Of a stretch of 31,312 bases of DNA, positions 17,625-27,500 are shown piece by piece. This DNA is from Chrysochromulina parva (taxonomy: Eukaryota > Haptophyta > Prymnesiales > Chrysochromulinaceae), in NCBI GenBank assembly GCA_002887195.1, contig PJAB01000272.1, forward strand, positions 1 to 31,312. Direction: 5' to 3'. Position numbers and translations under genes: made by a program. Position 1 is the stretch's first letter; each line of letters starts with the position of its first letter. The notes under the pieces are model-generated. The model was not told where the DNA came from and did no database searches. It worked only from the letters and a program-made list of their open reading frames with translations.

Positions 17625-17894
17625 CCACAGCACCGTTCGCGCCGCCCTTGGTTTTTTCTAAAGGCCCTTGTTTTTTCTCACGCCTTCGCCACGGAGTTGT
17701 GGTTCGTGTGATTGCTCATATTTAGAGGGCTTCTGCTGCTGTTCACAGTGCAGCCGCTTATTCATGCTGTTCATGAAGAGCTTTCCTTCGAGACGAACAC
17801 ACACAAGTCCAAGGTCTCCAAGTCCCACGCGGAAAGTGTGCGCTTGGGTAGGTGGAGCTTCTCGCCGACGGGCAGGTTCATTCCCGCTTTCCAC
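17625..17894. promoter_or_regulatory. Short divergent promoter region
   Basis: The DM10 gene and the UNC93-like gene start head to head about 270 bp apart, so they may share a bidirectional promoter. A T-rich stretch (TTTTTTCTAAAGGCCC... around 17650-17680) and CTCATATTTAG (about 17715-17725) stand out in otherwise GC-rich DNA. The UNC93 frame is open through most of this region but without an ATG. Confidence 0.5.
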
Positions 17895-19742
17895 ATGATG
17901 TCGGCGACATCCTTCAAATCCCTCCGGGACCTCTTTGGGGAGCCACCACAACCTTCGACTCGCACAGCAACCCCGAGCCCAACACTTCGGCGACAGCTCT
18001 TAGTAAATGGACTCATCATGAGCTCCGCGTTTGCTGGGCTTGAGGGATGCGTCATCGCCGCCATCAATCTCTCGGCTGCGCTCTTTTCGCCCGACCTGGC
18101 AGCCGATGTGAACGCCATGCTGTTTTTCTGCTTTTCGTTGGGCACCCTGCTCGCGCCGTCTATTGTGCGCATCACGGGCCTCAAGAACGCACTGGTTGGC
18201 TCGATGGGCATCTACAATGTGTATCTTCTGCCCTTCATCTGGGCGATGCGGGGCTGGCTGTTATTTGGCGCAGCTCTCGGCGGTCTCGCCGGTTCGGTGC
18301 TGTGGACGGCGCAGGGCGTCTACTTCACACGAAACGCAGTGGCATACGCGGAGGCAGCGGGTCCGACCCCCGAGCTCCTCTCCAAGCTCACGGGCGAGAC
18401 GCGCGCCATCTCCGTCTTTGCGGGCTTTTTTGCTGTCATCTTCCAGCTGGTCATCACGCTCTGCAAGCCCTTCGCGGCGACGATGCTCACCGTGTTTCCG
18501 GACGATCGCGCGCGGCTCTTCTCGTCCTTCATCGTTCTCGCGGCCTTATGCACCGTCGCGATGACGCGCATCCGGACGTTTGCCGGTGACTCACACCGAG
18601 GCGAAGGCGAGGGCCATCCAGCCAAGGTGAGGGCGAGCGCGGTGCCGGGGCTCCGTGCCGCCCTCGAGCGTCACGCGGCGCGCTTGACGGCACGCGCCGA
18701 TGCGGTCCCACAGCTCCGCACCGCGCGGCTCACACTCGTGCGTGCCGCCCAGAGGTGCCCAGTCAGGCCCGGCTACCCGGCGCTCTTGCGCGTCGCGTGC
18801 GATCGTCGCATGTTGCTGCTGACCGTGTACAACATCGCTTACGGCCTGTCGACCGCCTTCTTCCCGAGCCACGTCACCGTACTGACGAAGCAGAGCCTTC
18901 AGCAGCCCTGTCTAGAGACGCCGCCGTGGGCCGTGGGCAACGCGACGGCGGCGAACGCGACGGCGGCGAATGCGACGGCGGCGGCGCCCGGCGCCGTCTG
19001 CGCGGGCGGCGCCGCGGCCGTGGGGTGGATGTACGCGTTGGCGGGGCTGAGCTCGGTCGTGATCGCGGCGACCTTCGCGTGGGGCTCCGACCGCTTTTTG
19101 TGGGGCCGGACAGCGGCCCTCGCCCTAGGTTCTGTGGGGTTTGGCGTGCCGTGCCGGCTGATGCTCGCAGCGGCGCAGCTTGCCTCCGATGATGGGCGGC
19201 TGCCTTTGGGCATGCTCTTTGCGTGCTTCATCTGCTACGGCGGCGGCGTGGCAGCGTGGCAAGGCAGCGCGATGGCCTTGGTGGGCGACCTGTTCAGGTC
19301 TGTAGAGGATGAGCACCGCGCTGCCTTTGCATACCTGAAGCTCACCTCCGGAATGGCGAGTACCCTCGGCTTTATGAATTTCCGCCGAATGGGCCTCCCC
19401 GCCTCGGCCGCCATCACGCTCCTGGCGAACGCGTGCGGCCTCGCCGCGATAGGAACGCTCGCTGTGCTTGACTTTGTGGCGGCGCCCGCGCAGCCCATAC
19501 CCCTGATGACCACCCATAAAGACGTGCAGGCTACTCGTGCGGCGGCGGCAGGGCACGGCGGCCCCGTCACCCAGATCGAGGGCAGGGTCATGGCGCTTGA
19601 GGGCAGGGTCACGGCGATTGAGCTGAGAGGGGCTACTGAGGGGGCAGGCGAAACGCTCCGGTCGACTCCTACGACTGCGGGCAAGCCAACTCCGTTCTTG
19701 GCGACTCCACGTCTGATGCAGGACGACTGGGAGGAGCTTTGA
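17895..19742 (+). CDS. UNC93-like major facilitator membrane protein
   Basis: The 615-residue product looks like an UNC93-family MFS protein. After a soluble N terminus (residues 1-35), hydrophobic helices begin with LVNGLIMSSAFAGLEGCVIAAINL. The block AGSVLWTAQGVYFTRNA is the family's conserved W-T-A-Q-G-x-Y segment. A hydrophilic loop in the middle contains Arg/Ala-rich sequence, then a second set of helices with a loop bearing three NATAA repeats, and a C-terminal cytosolic-type tail with IEGRVMALEGRVTAIEL that may form a coiled coil. UNC93 proteins traffic or regulate membrane proteins (UNC93B1) or act with ion channels (UNC-93); the role here is unknown. The start is ATG-ATG at 17895/17898; upstream the frame reaches only a TTG at 17712. 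Confidence 0.82.
   Translation: MMSATSFKSLRDLFGEPPQPSTRTATPSPTLRRQLLVNGLIMSSAFAGLEGCVIAAINLSAALFSPDLAADVNAMLFFCFSLGTLLAPSIVRITGLKNALVGSMGIYNVYLLPFIWAMRGWLLFGAALGGLAGSVLWTAQGVYFTRNAVAYAEAAGPTPELLSKLTGETRAISVFAGFFAVIFQLVITLCKPFAATMLTVFPDDRARLFSSFIVLAALCTVAMTRIRTFAGDSHRGEGEGHPAKVRASAVPGLRAALERHAARLTARADAVPQLRTARLTLVRAAQRCPVRPGYPALLRVACDRRMLLLTVYNIAYGLSTAFFPSHVTVLTKQSLQQPCLETPPWAVGNATAANATAANATAAAPGAVCAGGAAAVGWMYALAGLSSVVIAATFAWGSDRFLWGRTAALALGSVGFGVPCRLMLAAAQLASDDGRLPLGMLFACFICYGGGVAAWQGSAMALVGDLFRSVEDEHRAAFAYLKLTSGMASTLGFMNFRRMGLPASAAITLLANACGLAAIGTLAVLDFVAAPAQPIPLMTTHKDVQATRAAAAGHGGPVTQIEGRVMALEGRVTAIELRGATEGAGETLRSTPTTAGKPTPFLATPRLMQDDWEEL
18941..18986. repeat. 15-bp tandem repeat encoding NATAA
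   Basis: Three near-identical 15-bp units (AACGCGACGGCGGCG type) encode NATAA three times in the UNC93-like protein, each carrying an N-A-T glycosylation sequon in a likely extracytosolic loop. Confidence 0.88.
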
Positions 19743-20079
19743 GAAGGGGATCTAGCAGCCGGGGCCCGGGGGTTCCACTTAAGGTTCCTCGGGTTCCGTT
19801 CAGAGTCTACACTCTACTCAGAACCCAAATTTTTGGGAAAAAGGAGCCCCTGTGGTTGCGAGGTTCGCCTGTCCGTGTGCCCCGAGTGTGTCCCGGCTCC
19901 ACCCGGTGTCATTTTACCGGTACCCGGTGTCTTTGAACCGGGGGGGGGGTTAGGTTACCTGTACGGCATGTAACGACGTTTTCAGTTTCCCAAGTTTCCC
20001 TCTCTTTTTGGAGCACCTCCCCTGGAAAGAGGTTGAGGCAATGCGGGCCACGACCTCGTGGTGAGGGGTGCAGGTATCC
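19743..20079. other. Intergenic region with dispersed repeat
   Basis: This 337-bp gap separates two plus-strand genes. Its centre is a reversed copy of the repeat seen at 15.2 kb; the remainder (19950-20079) has T-rich and C-rich tracts and no gene. Confidence 0.55.
19866..19942 (-). repeat. Reversed copy of the 15.2-kb repeat, plus a second half-copy
   Basis: Read on the minus strand, 19922 down to 19866 gives TACCGGTAAAATGACACCGG, then GGAGCCGGGACACACTCGGG and CACACGGACA, matching 15197-15250 over about 50 bp with a small gap. A partial extra copy (CCGGTGTCTTTGAACCGGGG) lies at 19924-19943. Confidence 0.8.
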
Positions 20080-21288
20080 ATGATGTATTACCGTTTTGGC
20101 CGAATCATCTTCCGACTGTACGAGCACAGGCCCATCACTATGAATGCGATTGTGGGTGGTGCAGTGTATGGGGGCGCTGAGTGTGTTGCACAGCTGAACT
20201 CTTCACCTCACCCGAAGCTCAACTTGCAGCGAGTCGGCCCGATCAGTGCGCTCGGTGCATTTGAAGTTGGCGGGGTGATGCGATTCTGGTACAGTGCACT
20301 CGATCGTCACGTCGGCATGGCTGGCACGACGGGGATCGTGTTGGTCAAGTGCGCACTGGATCAGTTGTTCTTTGCCACGCAGGGCGACGGGCTCTTCCTT
20401 GCGCTCTGTGCGCACTTCGATGCCGAGGACATGCCGAATGCAGTTACCGAAGTAAAGAGGACCTTTCTCACGACCTGGATCAACGACTGTGCCGTTTGGC
20501 CGCTGGTCAACTTCGTCGGCTTCGCTGCGATGCCGGCTGCGGTGTTGCCGACTTACATGGCTTCCATGCAGCTCCTGTGGCAGCTGTCCCTCTCCTTCAA
20601 CTCACAAGGCGCATCGGCGGGCGGCAGCGATGAGGGCCGCACCGCAGGCGGCCGCGAGGGCTCGAGCGAGCTTTCAATCTCGAGCGAGCTCAATCTCGAC
20701 CGAAAGCTCGAGGTCCCTGCGGACGATAAGGAGCTCGAGCAGATCTTCAACGACTTTGACAGCGACCGCAGCGGCAACATCGATGCGGCGGAGCTACGGC
20801 TCGCCCTCCAGCAGCGCGGGATCGTTGCATCCGAGGCCGAGGTCAAGGCGATGATGCGCTTCGGCGATAGCGATGGTGATGGCCAGGTGAGCCTAGCTGA
20901 GTTTAAGCAGGTTGCTCGCTCGCGCAAGAGCAACTCGGAGGGCATATTCTGGAAAGTCGCGATGACGGCGAAGAAGCGCGGATTGGAGAAGGGCTCCGTC
21001 GCCGCACTTTCGCGCCTCAAGGAATATGACCAGGCCAAGGGCGAACGGCTGCAAAGGCGAGGAGGTAGCGTCCTCGAGCCCCAGGCTGCACACGGCGATG
21101 GCATGCTGCACGCGTCGGCTAGCAGCTCCTTCTCAGCTGCGTGGAGAGCGCTGACCACACCCTATCCAGAGAGCCTCAAGGATGAAGCCTGGCGCCGCGA
21201 GCGCTCCGAGGCACAACGCAACTGCGCTGTGGGCCAGGGCTTGCTTGCAGGGGGTGTCATCATCCGCCTGGTGATATTCAAGATGTAG
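20080..21288 (+). CDS. Mpv17/PMP22-family protein fused to two EF hands
   Basis: The 402-residue product begins with an Mpv17/PMP22-family membrane domain (about residues 1-174): FRLYEHRPITMNAIVGGAVY opens the first helix, and the signature C-terminal part is present as TTWINDCAVWPLVNFVGFAA followed by MPAAVLPTYMASMQLLWQ. The family forms small channels or carriers of peroxisomes, mitochondria and plastids. A Ser/Gly linker leads to two canonical EF hands with loops at 227-238 (DSDRSGNIDAAE) and 263-274 (DSDGDGQVSLAE), each with acidic or polar ligands at positions 1, 3, 5, 7, 9 and Glu at 12, so both should bind calcium. The last 120 residues are basic, then end in a hydrophobic stretch (QGLLAGGVIIRLVIF). 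Normal Mpv17 proteins are about 170-200 residues. I start at the ATG at 20080; a GTG lies four codons upstream. Confidence 0.92.
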   Translation: MMYYRFGRIIFRLYEHRPITMNAIVGGAVYGGAECVAQLNSSPHPKLNLQRVGPISALGAFEVGGVMRFWYSALDRHVGMAGTTGIVLVKCALDQLFFATQGDGLFLALCAHFDAEDMPNAVTEVKRTFLTTWINDCAVWPLVNFVGFAAMPAAVLPTYMASMQLLWQLSLSFNSQGASAGGSDEGRTAGGREGSSELSISSELNLDRKLEVPADDKELEQIFNDFDSDRSGNIDAAELRLALQQRGIVASEAEVKAMMRFGDSDGDGQVSLAEFKQVARSRKSNSEGIFWKVAMTAKKRGLEKGSVAALSRLKEYDQAKGERLQRRGGSVLEPQAAHGDGMLHASASSSFSAAWRALTTPYPESLKDEAWRRERSEAQRNCAVGQGLLAGGVIIRLVIFKM

Positions 21289-21731
21289 TCGCAGGTGTCG
21301 TACGCCTGTCGTGTAGCCCGGTCGGATGGTCCTCAAGATCGCAGCGTCCCTTATGGCCAATATGGCCAAGTGGCCTTCTTTTCACAGATGTTTCCAGGAT
21401 TACGAGGTGATGGTGTGACGAAATAGAGCGCGGGGGGGGCGGACGAAACTGACATACAGAACGGCGATTGAGGCCGAAACGACGACAACGTTTCAAATAG
21501 CAAGGATCCACAAACAACACATTCACAATCATCACAGACGGTTTTGTCCTCTAAACGGGCACAGGCACAGTGTCGACTTCCTGGCCATTTCTATTCTGGG
21601 ACACACAGCTCGACGACATACTGTCAGGAATCTGGAATCATCCATGTACTTAGCGCCCGAAGCAATCGCCGAAGACCTCCGAGCATCTCCGAACAATTTA
21701 CAATGTAATGTGACCGAGCCCTCCTTCCAAG
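21289..21731. other. Intergenic region
   Basis: About 440 bp between two plus-strand genes, less GC-rich than average around 21340-21420 and 21500-21700. The tandem TATGGCCAA at 21351-21368 occurs twice in a row. I see no TATA box or gene that I can support. Confidence 0.5.
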
Positions 21732-22526
21732 ATGGCCCTCCTTCTTCCCATCGAATCCTACGCCGTGAACGGCGCGAAACCCATCTACGAGGCCGAGTAT
21801 CAGTACCCCGCCCTCGCCGACGGCTGGTACAGGATCCACGACACCCTCCGCGCGGAGATGGCATTGTTTCGCAAATGCCTCGAGAAGTGCTCGGATCCGC
21901 TCGAGGCGTGGCAGGCGGATGCGCTCAAAACGTACTGGAAAAGTCACTCAGACCTGGTTCACGCCCACCACTCCCATGAGGAAAACCTCCATATCCCCAT
22001 GCTGAAAGAGAGGGTGGCTTTACCTGAGAAGATCATGAAGGACCACGTCGGGCTCCTCGAGCTCTTGCTTGAGGTCGAGGCCAATGTCTCGGAGCTCAAT
22101 GCCGGCGGCAACGTGAAGGAGGTCCTCAAGGCATTCGACAACTACGAACCCGATATGAAGACTCATTTCACCGAAGAGGAGACCATCTACGTGCCCCTCA
22201 TGCGCGCTTACTTCGCCCCAAAGTACGTCAGCGACAAAACTTCTGCAATCATGAAGAAGTTGGACAAGACACTGATGGGCTCCTTCGTGCACCACCAGGG
22301 GAGCAAGGCTGACTTTAAGAAGTTCATGGCCCAGGAGGGAATCCCATACTTCGTCTGGTACCTCGTGTTCAAGAATTGCCGCACGCTCTACCGCAAGAAG
22401 ATCTTGACCCTGGTCCAGGCCCTGCTCACCGGCGTCCCGCCAACCGCACGGCTCATGAGCAAGAGGGATCTCGCCGATGCCATCAACTTCGACCCATCGC
22501 AGTCGTGGAAGGTGTCTCGCAACTAG
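21732..22526 (+). CDS. Hemerythrin-like HHE cation-binding protein
   Basis: The 264-residue product has a hemerythrin/HHE four-helix domain in its first 160 residues. Two copies of the H...HxxxE pattern are intact: His36 with His80-x3-Glu84, and His105 with His145-x3-Glu149, enough to hold a diiron site. The motif stretches are WYRIHDTLRAEM, HHSHEENLHIPML, KIMKDHVGLLELL and HFTEEETIYVPLM. The remaining 100 residues contain a hydrophobic helix (GIPYFVWYLVFKNC) and a polar tail that I do not recognise. HHE proteins sense or store oxygen, nitric oxide or iron in other organisms; which applies here is unknown. There is no targeting peptide in the first residues. The ATG at 21732 has the context aagATGg, and no other ATG lies upstream in frame. 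Confidence 0.93.
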   Translation: MALLLPIESYAVNGAKPIYEAEYQYPALADGWYRIHDTLRAEMALFRKCLEKCSDPLEAWQADALKTYWKSHSDLVHAHHSHEENLHIPMLKERVALPEKIMKDHVGLLELLLEVEANVSELNAGGNVKEVLKAFDNYEPDMKTHFTEEETIYVPLMRAYFAPKYVSDKTSAIMKKLDKTLMGSFVHHQGSKADFKKFMAQEGIPYFVWYLVFKNCRTLYRKKILTLVQALLTGVPPTARLMSKRDLADAINFDPSQSWKVSRN

Positions 22527-22958
22527 GCCGCGGCCGCGGTGAAGCTGCAAGCCCCCGCCCCAACGGTCGTCTCAATGCCCACCGTCGCGGAGCTGGGTGA
22601 GAAGATTGAGTGATTGACCCTCACGGCCACGACGGCGCTCGCAGCCTGGGTGATGTGTGCGCCGCTGACCAGCTGCCGTAGAGCCTCTGAGGCCGGCAGT
22701 GGCGATGGCAGCGGCGATGGCGGTCGATATGGACGCGGGGGTGATATGGACGCAGAGCTTATCTGTGGGGAAATGTGAGGGGTAGGCTTTCGCCGTATTC
22801 GTGAGTCTCCGACGCGTGTCGCGCGGCTTGCTTGTGCCCGCGTGTGTGAGCGTGGCCTGCGGTGTTTTCCCGCAATCAGTGTGAGCTGACTTTTATTGAT
22901 CAACTTTCGCTATCGGTGCTATGTATTTCGCTGTCTGCGAACCATCCGAGCGTCGAGC
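22527..22958. promoter_or_regulatory. Intergenic / promoter of the LSD1-like gene
   Basis: This 432-bp gap holds the 3' flank of the hemerythrin-like gene and the promoter of the giant amine oxidase gene. The last 100 bp are relatively AT-rich (CTTTTATTGATCAACTTTCG around 22889-22910). No gene is visible. Confidence 0.5.
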
Positions 22959-24004
22959 ATGCCACCTACTCCGTCGGAGGACGAGCAGGCGAGCCTCACG
23001 TGCTGCTTGTGTTCGCAGAGCGCCAGCATCAACGACGAACCATGGCTCTGCTTGTGCTCGCCTGAAGTCCGCCGCGTGCACCGTGCGTGCTCACACAGGC
23101 GGCAGCCGGAAGCAGTGTGCTCGTCATGCGGCCTCGCCAACCAGCACCGGCGCATTACGACTGCTCGTCGGAATGCAAGGGTGGTCATCATCGGCGCTGG
23201 TCCGGCGGGACTGGCCGCGGCTCGCTTTCTGCAAGAGCGTGGTGTGACGCCGATCGTGCTCGAGGCACGCACACGCCTCGGTGGGCGCATCGACACGGTG
23301 CAGATGGGCACCAGCCGCGTCGATCTCGGCGCGGCCTTCATCCACGGCTGCGATGCCTCGTACAATCCGGTCTTCAAGCTCGCGACCGAGCTGGGGGTGA
23401 AGGTGGATCAGACCGCAGGCGGCTACAGTGGCGGCTGGGGCCAAAACGCGCCGTGGTTCGACTCATCGACCGGTCGGCGTCTCTCTCGCGCGCACGTGAA
23501 CAAGGTATGGGCGTGGGTGGTCGCGGCCAAGGCGCTCATGGACACAACACCACTCCGCAAGATGCATCAGTGGGAGGCGAGCCTCGCGGAGCAGCGCGAG
23601 CGTTTCCGCGCCAGTCGCGAGTCGCGGCGTGCGCTCGGGCAGCGAGCGGAGGCGGCCCTCGAGGGCGAGCTTGGCGAGACGGCGACCGAGCCGCCGAAGC
23701 TGCCACCTCCGATGGCGCTGACCGACTATGCCGAGGAGACAGTCACACGCCTACGCCAGCGCCGCAAGCCGCCCGCGCCCGTTAAGGTCGAGGACAAGCA
23801 GACGAGCGCCTCTCGAGGCCGCCAGCGTCAGCCGACCTCAGCGGCGGAAACGGGCGATGAGGACGTGACAGTGGTGGAGCGGGACGCGGTCGGACCCTAC
23901 CGGACGCGGCAGCATGGCAAGCAGGGCACTGCCGCACCGAGCGATGCGCAGCGCGAGTGTCACTCTCAGCGTCCCCTCGCCGCCGCCACAAGCAGCAGCA
24001 GCAG

Positions 24005-24037
<33 letters not shown>

Positions 24038-24478
24038 TCGTACCAGAAGCATCATGCCCACCACCGCCACCACGGCCACCACCACCGTCGCCGTCCGTGC
24101 GCACGCGTCGTCTCGAGCGGAGCCCGCGCACTCGGAAGGTTACACTTGTACCCGATGCGGCCGGGTGTTCTTCACGCCCCAAGCGGCGGGCGGCCACGCT
24201 CGTCATTGCGTCGAGAACGCCAAGCAAGTCAAGCACGAGTTGGCGGAGGACGAGGCGGCGGAGGACGAGGCGGCGGAGGACGAGGCGGCGGAGGACGAGG
24301 CGGCGGAGGACGAGGACGAGGCGGCGGAGGACGAGGCGAGCCATCACGCGAGCCAGCCGATGTGTGACCGGTGCGGGCGCACCTTCAAGAACAACGCGGC
24401 ACGCGGCAAGCACATGCTCACGTGTGGCACCGTATCCAAAGCGACGCCAGCGGACAAGGCAGACAAGGCTTCACGGGA

Positions 24479-24513
<35 letters not shown>

Positions 24514-27500
24514 ACGGCGCACGACAGCGGCGGTTCAACTGCCAGCTCTGCGGCGGAGGCAAACCGTGGAAGGGCTTCCCCTGTGGCAAACCGTGCCCAC
24601 CAAAAGAGATCCGAGCGGCCGCGGGGGAGGTCCGAGCTATGGAAGAGCTACAGGCCGCCTCCCTTGCCTCCTCGGAGGTTGAGGATATGCGTGTGGATGT
24701 GAAGGACATGGAGGCGGAGGCAGAGGCGCATGCGGAGGCGGAGGCGGTGGCGGATGCGGATGCTGAGGTGAAGGCGGCAGGAGGAGCAGTCAGGGCAGCA
24801 GCGCCAGCGGCTATACCGTTGGTGGGAGCGGTGGCAAGCTCGGAGGAGCGCCCTGCCGCGGCACGCAATGATGCCGACAATCGCGACGGCGAGGGCACGG
24901 CCGAGCTACCGCCTCTTGCCGTGCAGGTGAGCCGCGCACTCACCGCATACGCGCTCGGGGAGGCATGCGTGCTTCGCGCCCTGTTTTCACGCCAGAGGCT
25001 CGAGTGGGACAGCGCGGCCGCCGAGGAGATGGTCGCAACCGCAACAGCACAGATCACCGCGAGTGTCGCAGCGCGCGGTGAGTCGAGCTACAGCCTGAGC
25101 ACAGCCGATGGGCAACCTGACGAGACGCGCATCTGCTCGGCTTGGCGCATTCTCGAAACGCTGGTAGCGAAGCGCGCGGCCACTCCGAGCCCGGCGACTC
25201 CAACACCACTGCCACCGTCGACGTCGCCGATGGAGGCGGAATGGGAGGCGATGGAGAGGGCAGAGGAGGCAGCTGCACAGGAAGTCGCTGCTGCGGACCT
25301 CAAGGAGGTAGAGGACGAGGCGGCGAAGGAGGTAGAGGACGAGGCGTCGAAGGAGGCAGAGGACGAGGAGGTGAAGGAGGCAGAGCAGGAGGAGGAGGAG
25401 GAGGAGGTGCGACTGATCTCAGTAGAGTTCGAAGGGGTGGGGCAGGTACTGGCGGCGGCGGGGGAGGAGGCTGATGCGGCGGTGGCGGCAGCCGTGCGAG
25501 AGCAACATGAGGCGGAGGAGGACGAGGCGATGGCCGAGGAAGTGAGCTTGATCGAGATTGAGCCCGATACGACAGAGCCTTCGCCATCTCTACGTCTGGC
25601 GCCGCCGGTGGCTTCATCGCCGAGGCCAGTGCAGCCTTCGCCAGCACCCTTTTCACGCGTGACTCCCCCCTTAGCCGGTGCGCATGCTTCAGTACAGCCA
25701 GGCGCGGTGCTTCTCGGACACGAGTTGGCCTCGCTCCTCTTCGGTGTTGGTGGTGGCATGATCCACAATCTCCACGTTGATCATGGGTTGGTGGCCTTAG
25801 TGGCCGCACAAGCGGCGGCGGCGGCCCAGGCGGCGGCGGCACACTCGGTGCTGTCAGGCTATGCACCCTGTTCATTGCCCCCCTCGCTCAGCTATGCCTC
25901 GCACTGTCTCGCCTGCCACCGGAATCTAGGGGGGCTACCACCAGTGCAGCTGCCGCGCACCATCCACCCAGCATTCGCATACACGAACCTCGCTATCGCG
26001 TACAGCCACGCGCCACAGGCAATCCCGAACGCGTCCGCGTATGCGCCACAGCCACCCTACGCGTCGGCCCAGCCGTACGCGTTGCCCTACGCGCCGCCGT
26101 TGCCCTCGTATGGTGCGGCGCCATCGTTCACGTCGCCAGCCGCGTGCGCTGTGGGCACGCACGCTCGCGTGGGTGCCGGCACACACGCACCGCCCATGCC
26201 GCCCACCGAGCGTGCAAGCCCCGGTGGCGGCCGCGAGAAACGGCCTGTGCCGTCGCAGACTGCGTCCCGCCACTTTTCGCGCGCGTCGCCTGTTCAGAGC
26301 GAAGGCGATGAGTCGGCCACGCTGTGCATGCCAGCGCACACGGGTGAAAAAGCCACCGCGGCGGCGGCGGCGGTGGCGGGGATCGATGCAGCCTCCATGA
26401 CGCTCGTGAGCGCGCCGCCTCCTCGGCCCTCGCCGCCCTACGGTTCTGAGGCATGGCTTGCCTTGCATGCAAGTGCTCATCACAGCGCGGCGCCGCCCTA
26501 CGGTTCTAAGGCATGGCTTGCGACGCGCAAGCAACAGTGGCGTGACCTCAGCTCCGCAAAGCAGCGCCAGCGACTGGCTGCAATGGCCGATGGCGCGGCG
26601 AGGACGAATGCGTCTCGTCCGAGCGCGGCGGCGGGCGAGGCGGCGGGCGAGGCGGCGCGCAGTGGGCCGAGTGGCATGCAGCCGGTTGCAAGCAGCGGGC
26701 CGACCGGTTGCATGCAACTGCCGACCGGTTGCATGCCGACCGGTTGCATGGCGCCCTTCGCCACGCCGCCCGCGCACGCCGAGAGCCACAAGCAACGCCG
26801 GATCACGCAGGGGGACACGGGATTGCGCTACCTTTGCCGATCGTGCGGCCGGGCATACCTTTCGGCCGACACGGTGCGTAAACACTGTCGCCGCAAGCAC
26901 GCGCAGTGGATGCATGAGGTCGCCGGCATGCCTACCACGCTCAATACGGCGCGAAATAGGGAAGCGCTGCGCTGCTATTGCTGCGTGCTCGAGCGGGAGC
27001 AGCTTGAGCGGCTGACGGACGAGGAGCTGCGGGGACTGCTCGATACACGCGCTGGGGCCGACCTTTTCTTACCAGTTGGCAAGACTCGACGTGCCATCCC
27101 GGCGCTGTCACTCCGTGAGCCCAAGTCCGAAGGGCCGGAGCCTAATGAGGTCAGCGAGGGTCAACAGCCTATGGAGGAGCCTGTGAAGGTGCCCAAGCAG
27201 GCCAGACCGGCCAAGAGGAGACGCCCCAGAAGCACGCTTGACGCGATGCCGCTGGAGCCGAACGCCCTCGTCGGCCGGCGCGTGTCCAAGCAGTTTGGCG
27301 TCGACGGGCGCTTTGAGGGTCGTGTGGCGTCGTATGATGCGACCCAAGGCTTCGAGCTGCACTACGAGGATGGCGACGTGGAGCATGTGGACGCAGCTGA
27401 GGTGCTGCGGCTGCTGCTGCCAGCGCTTGACGCGATGACGGATGGTGATGTGCCGGGTGGCGTCGCCGAAGAGGCCGTACAGGCGTTTGCCACGGAAAAC

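Noticed and set aside
17712..17894. N-terminal extension of the UNC93-like protein from a TTG codon
   Set aside because: Only non-ATG starts are available and the segment has no conserved character, apart from a short hydrophobic run at its beginning.
24242..24338. CRISPR-like repeat array
   Set aside because: Units are contiguous without spacers and lie inside a coding frame, so it is an in-frame minisatellite.
23838..24413. A 191-residue minus-strand open frame with LVLRRLVLRRLVL repeats
   Set aside because: It is the antisense reading of the AEDEA repeat in the LSD1-like gene.
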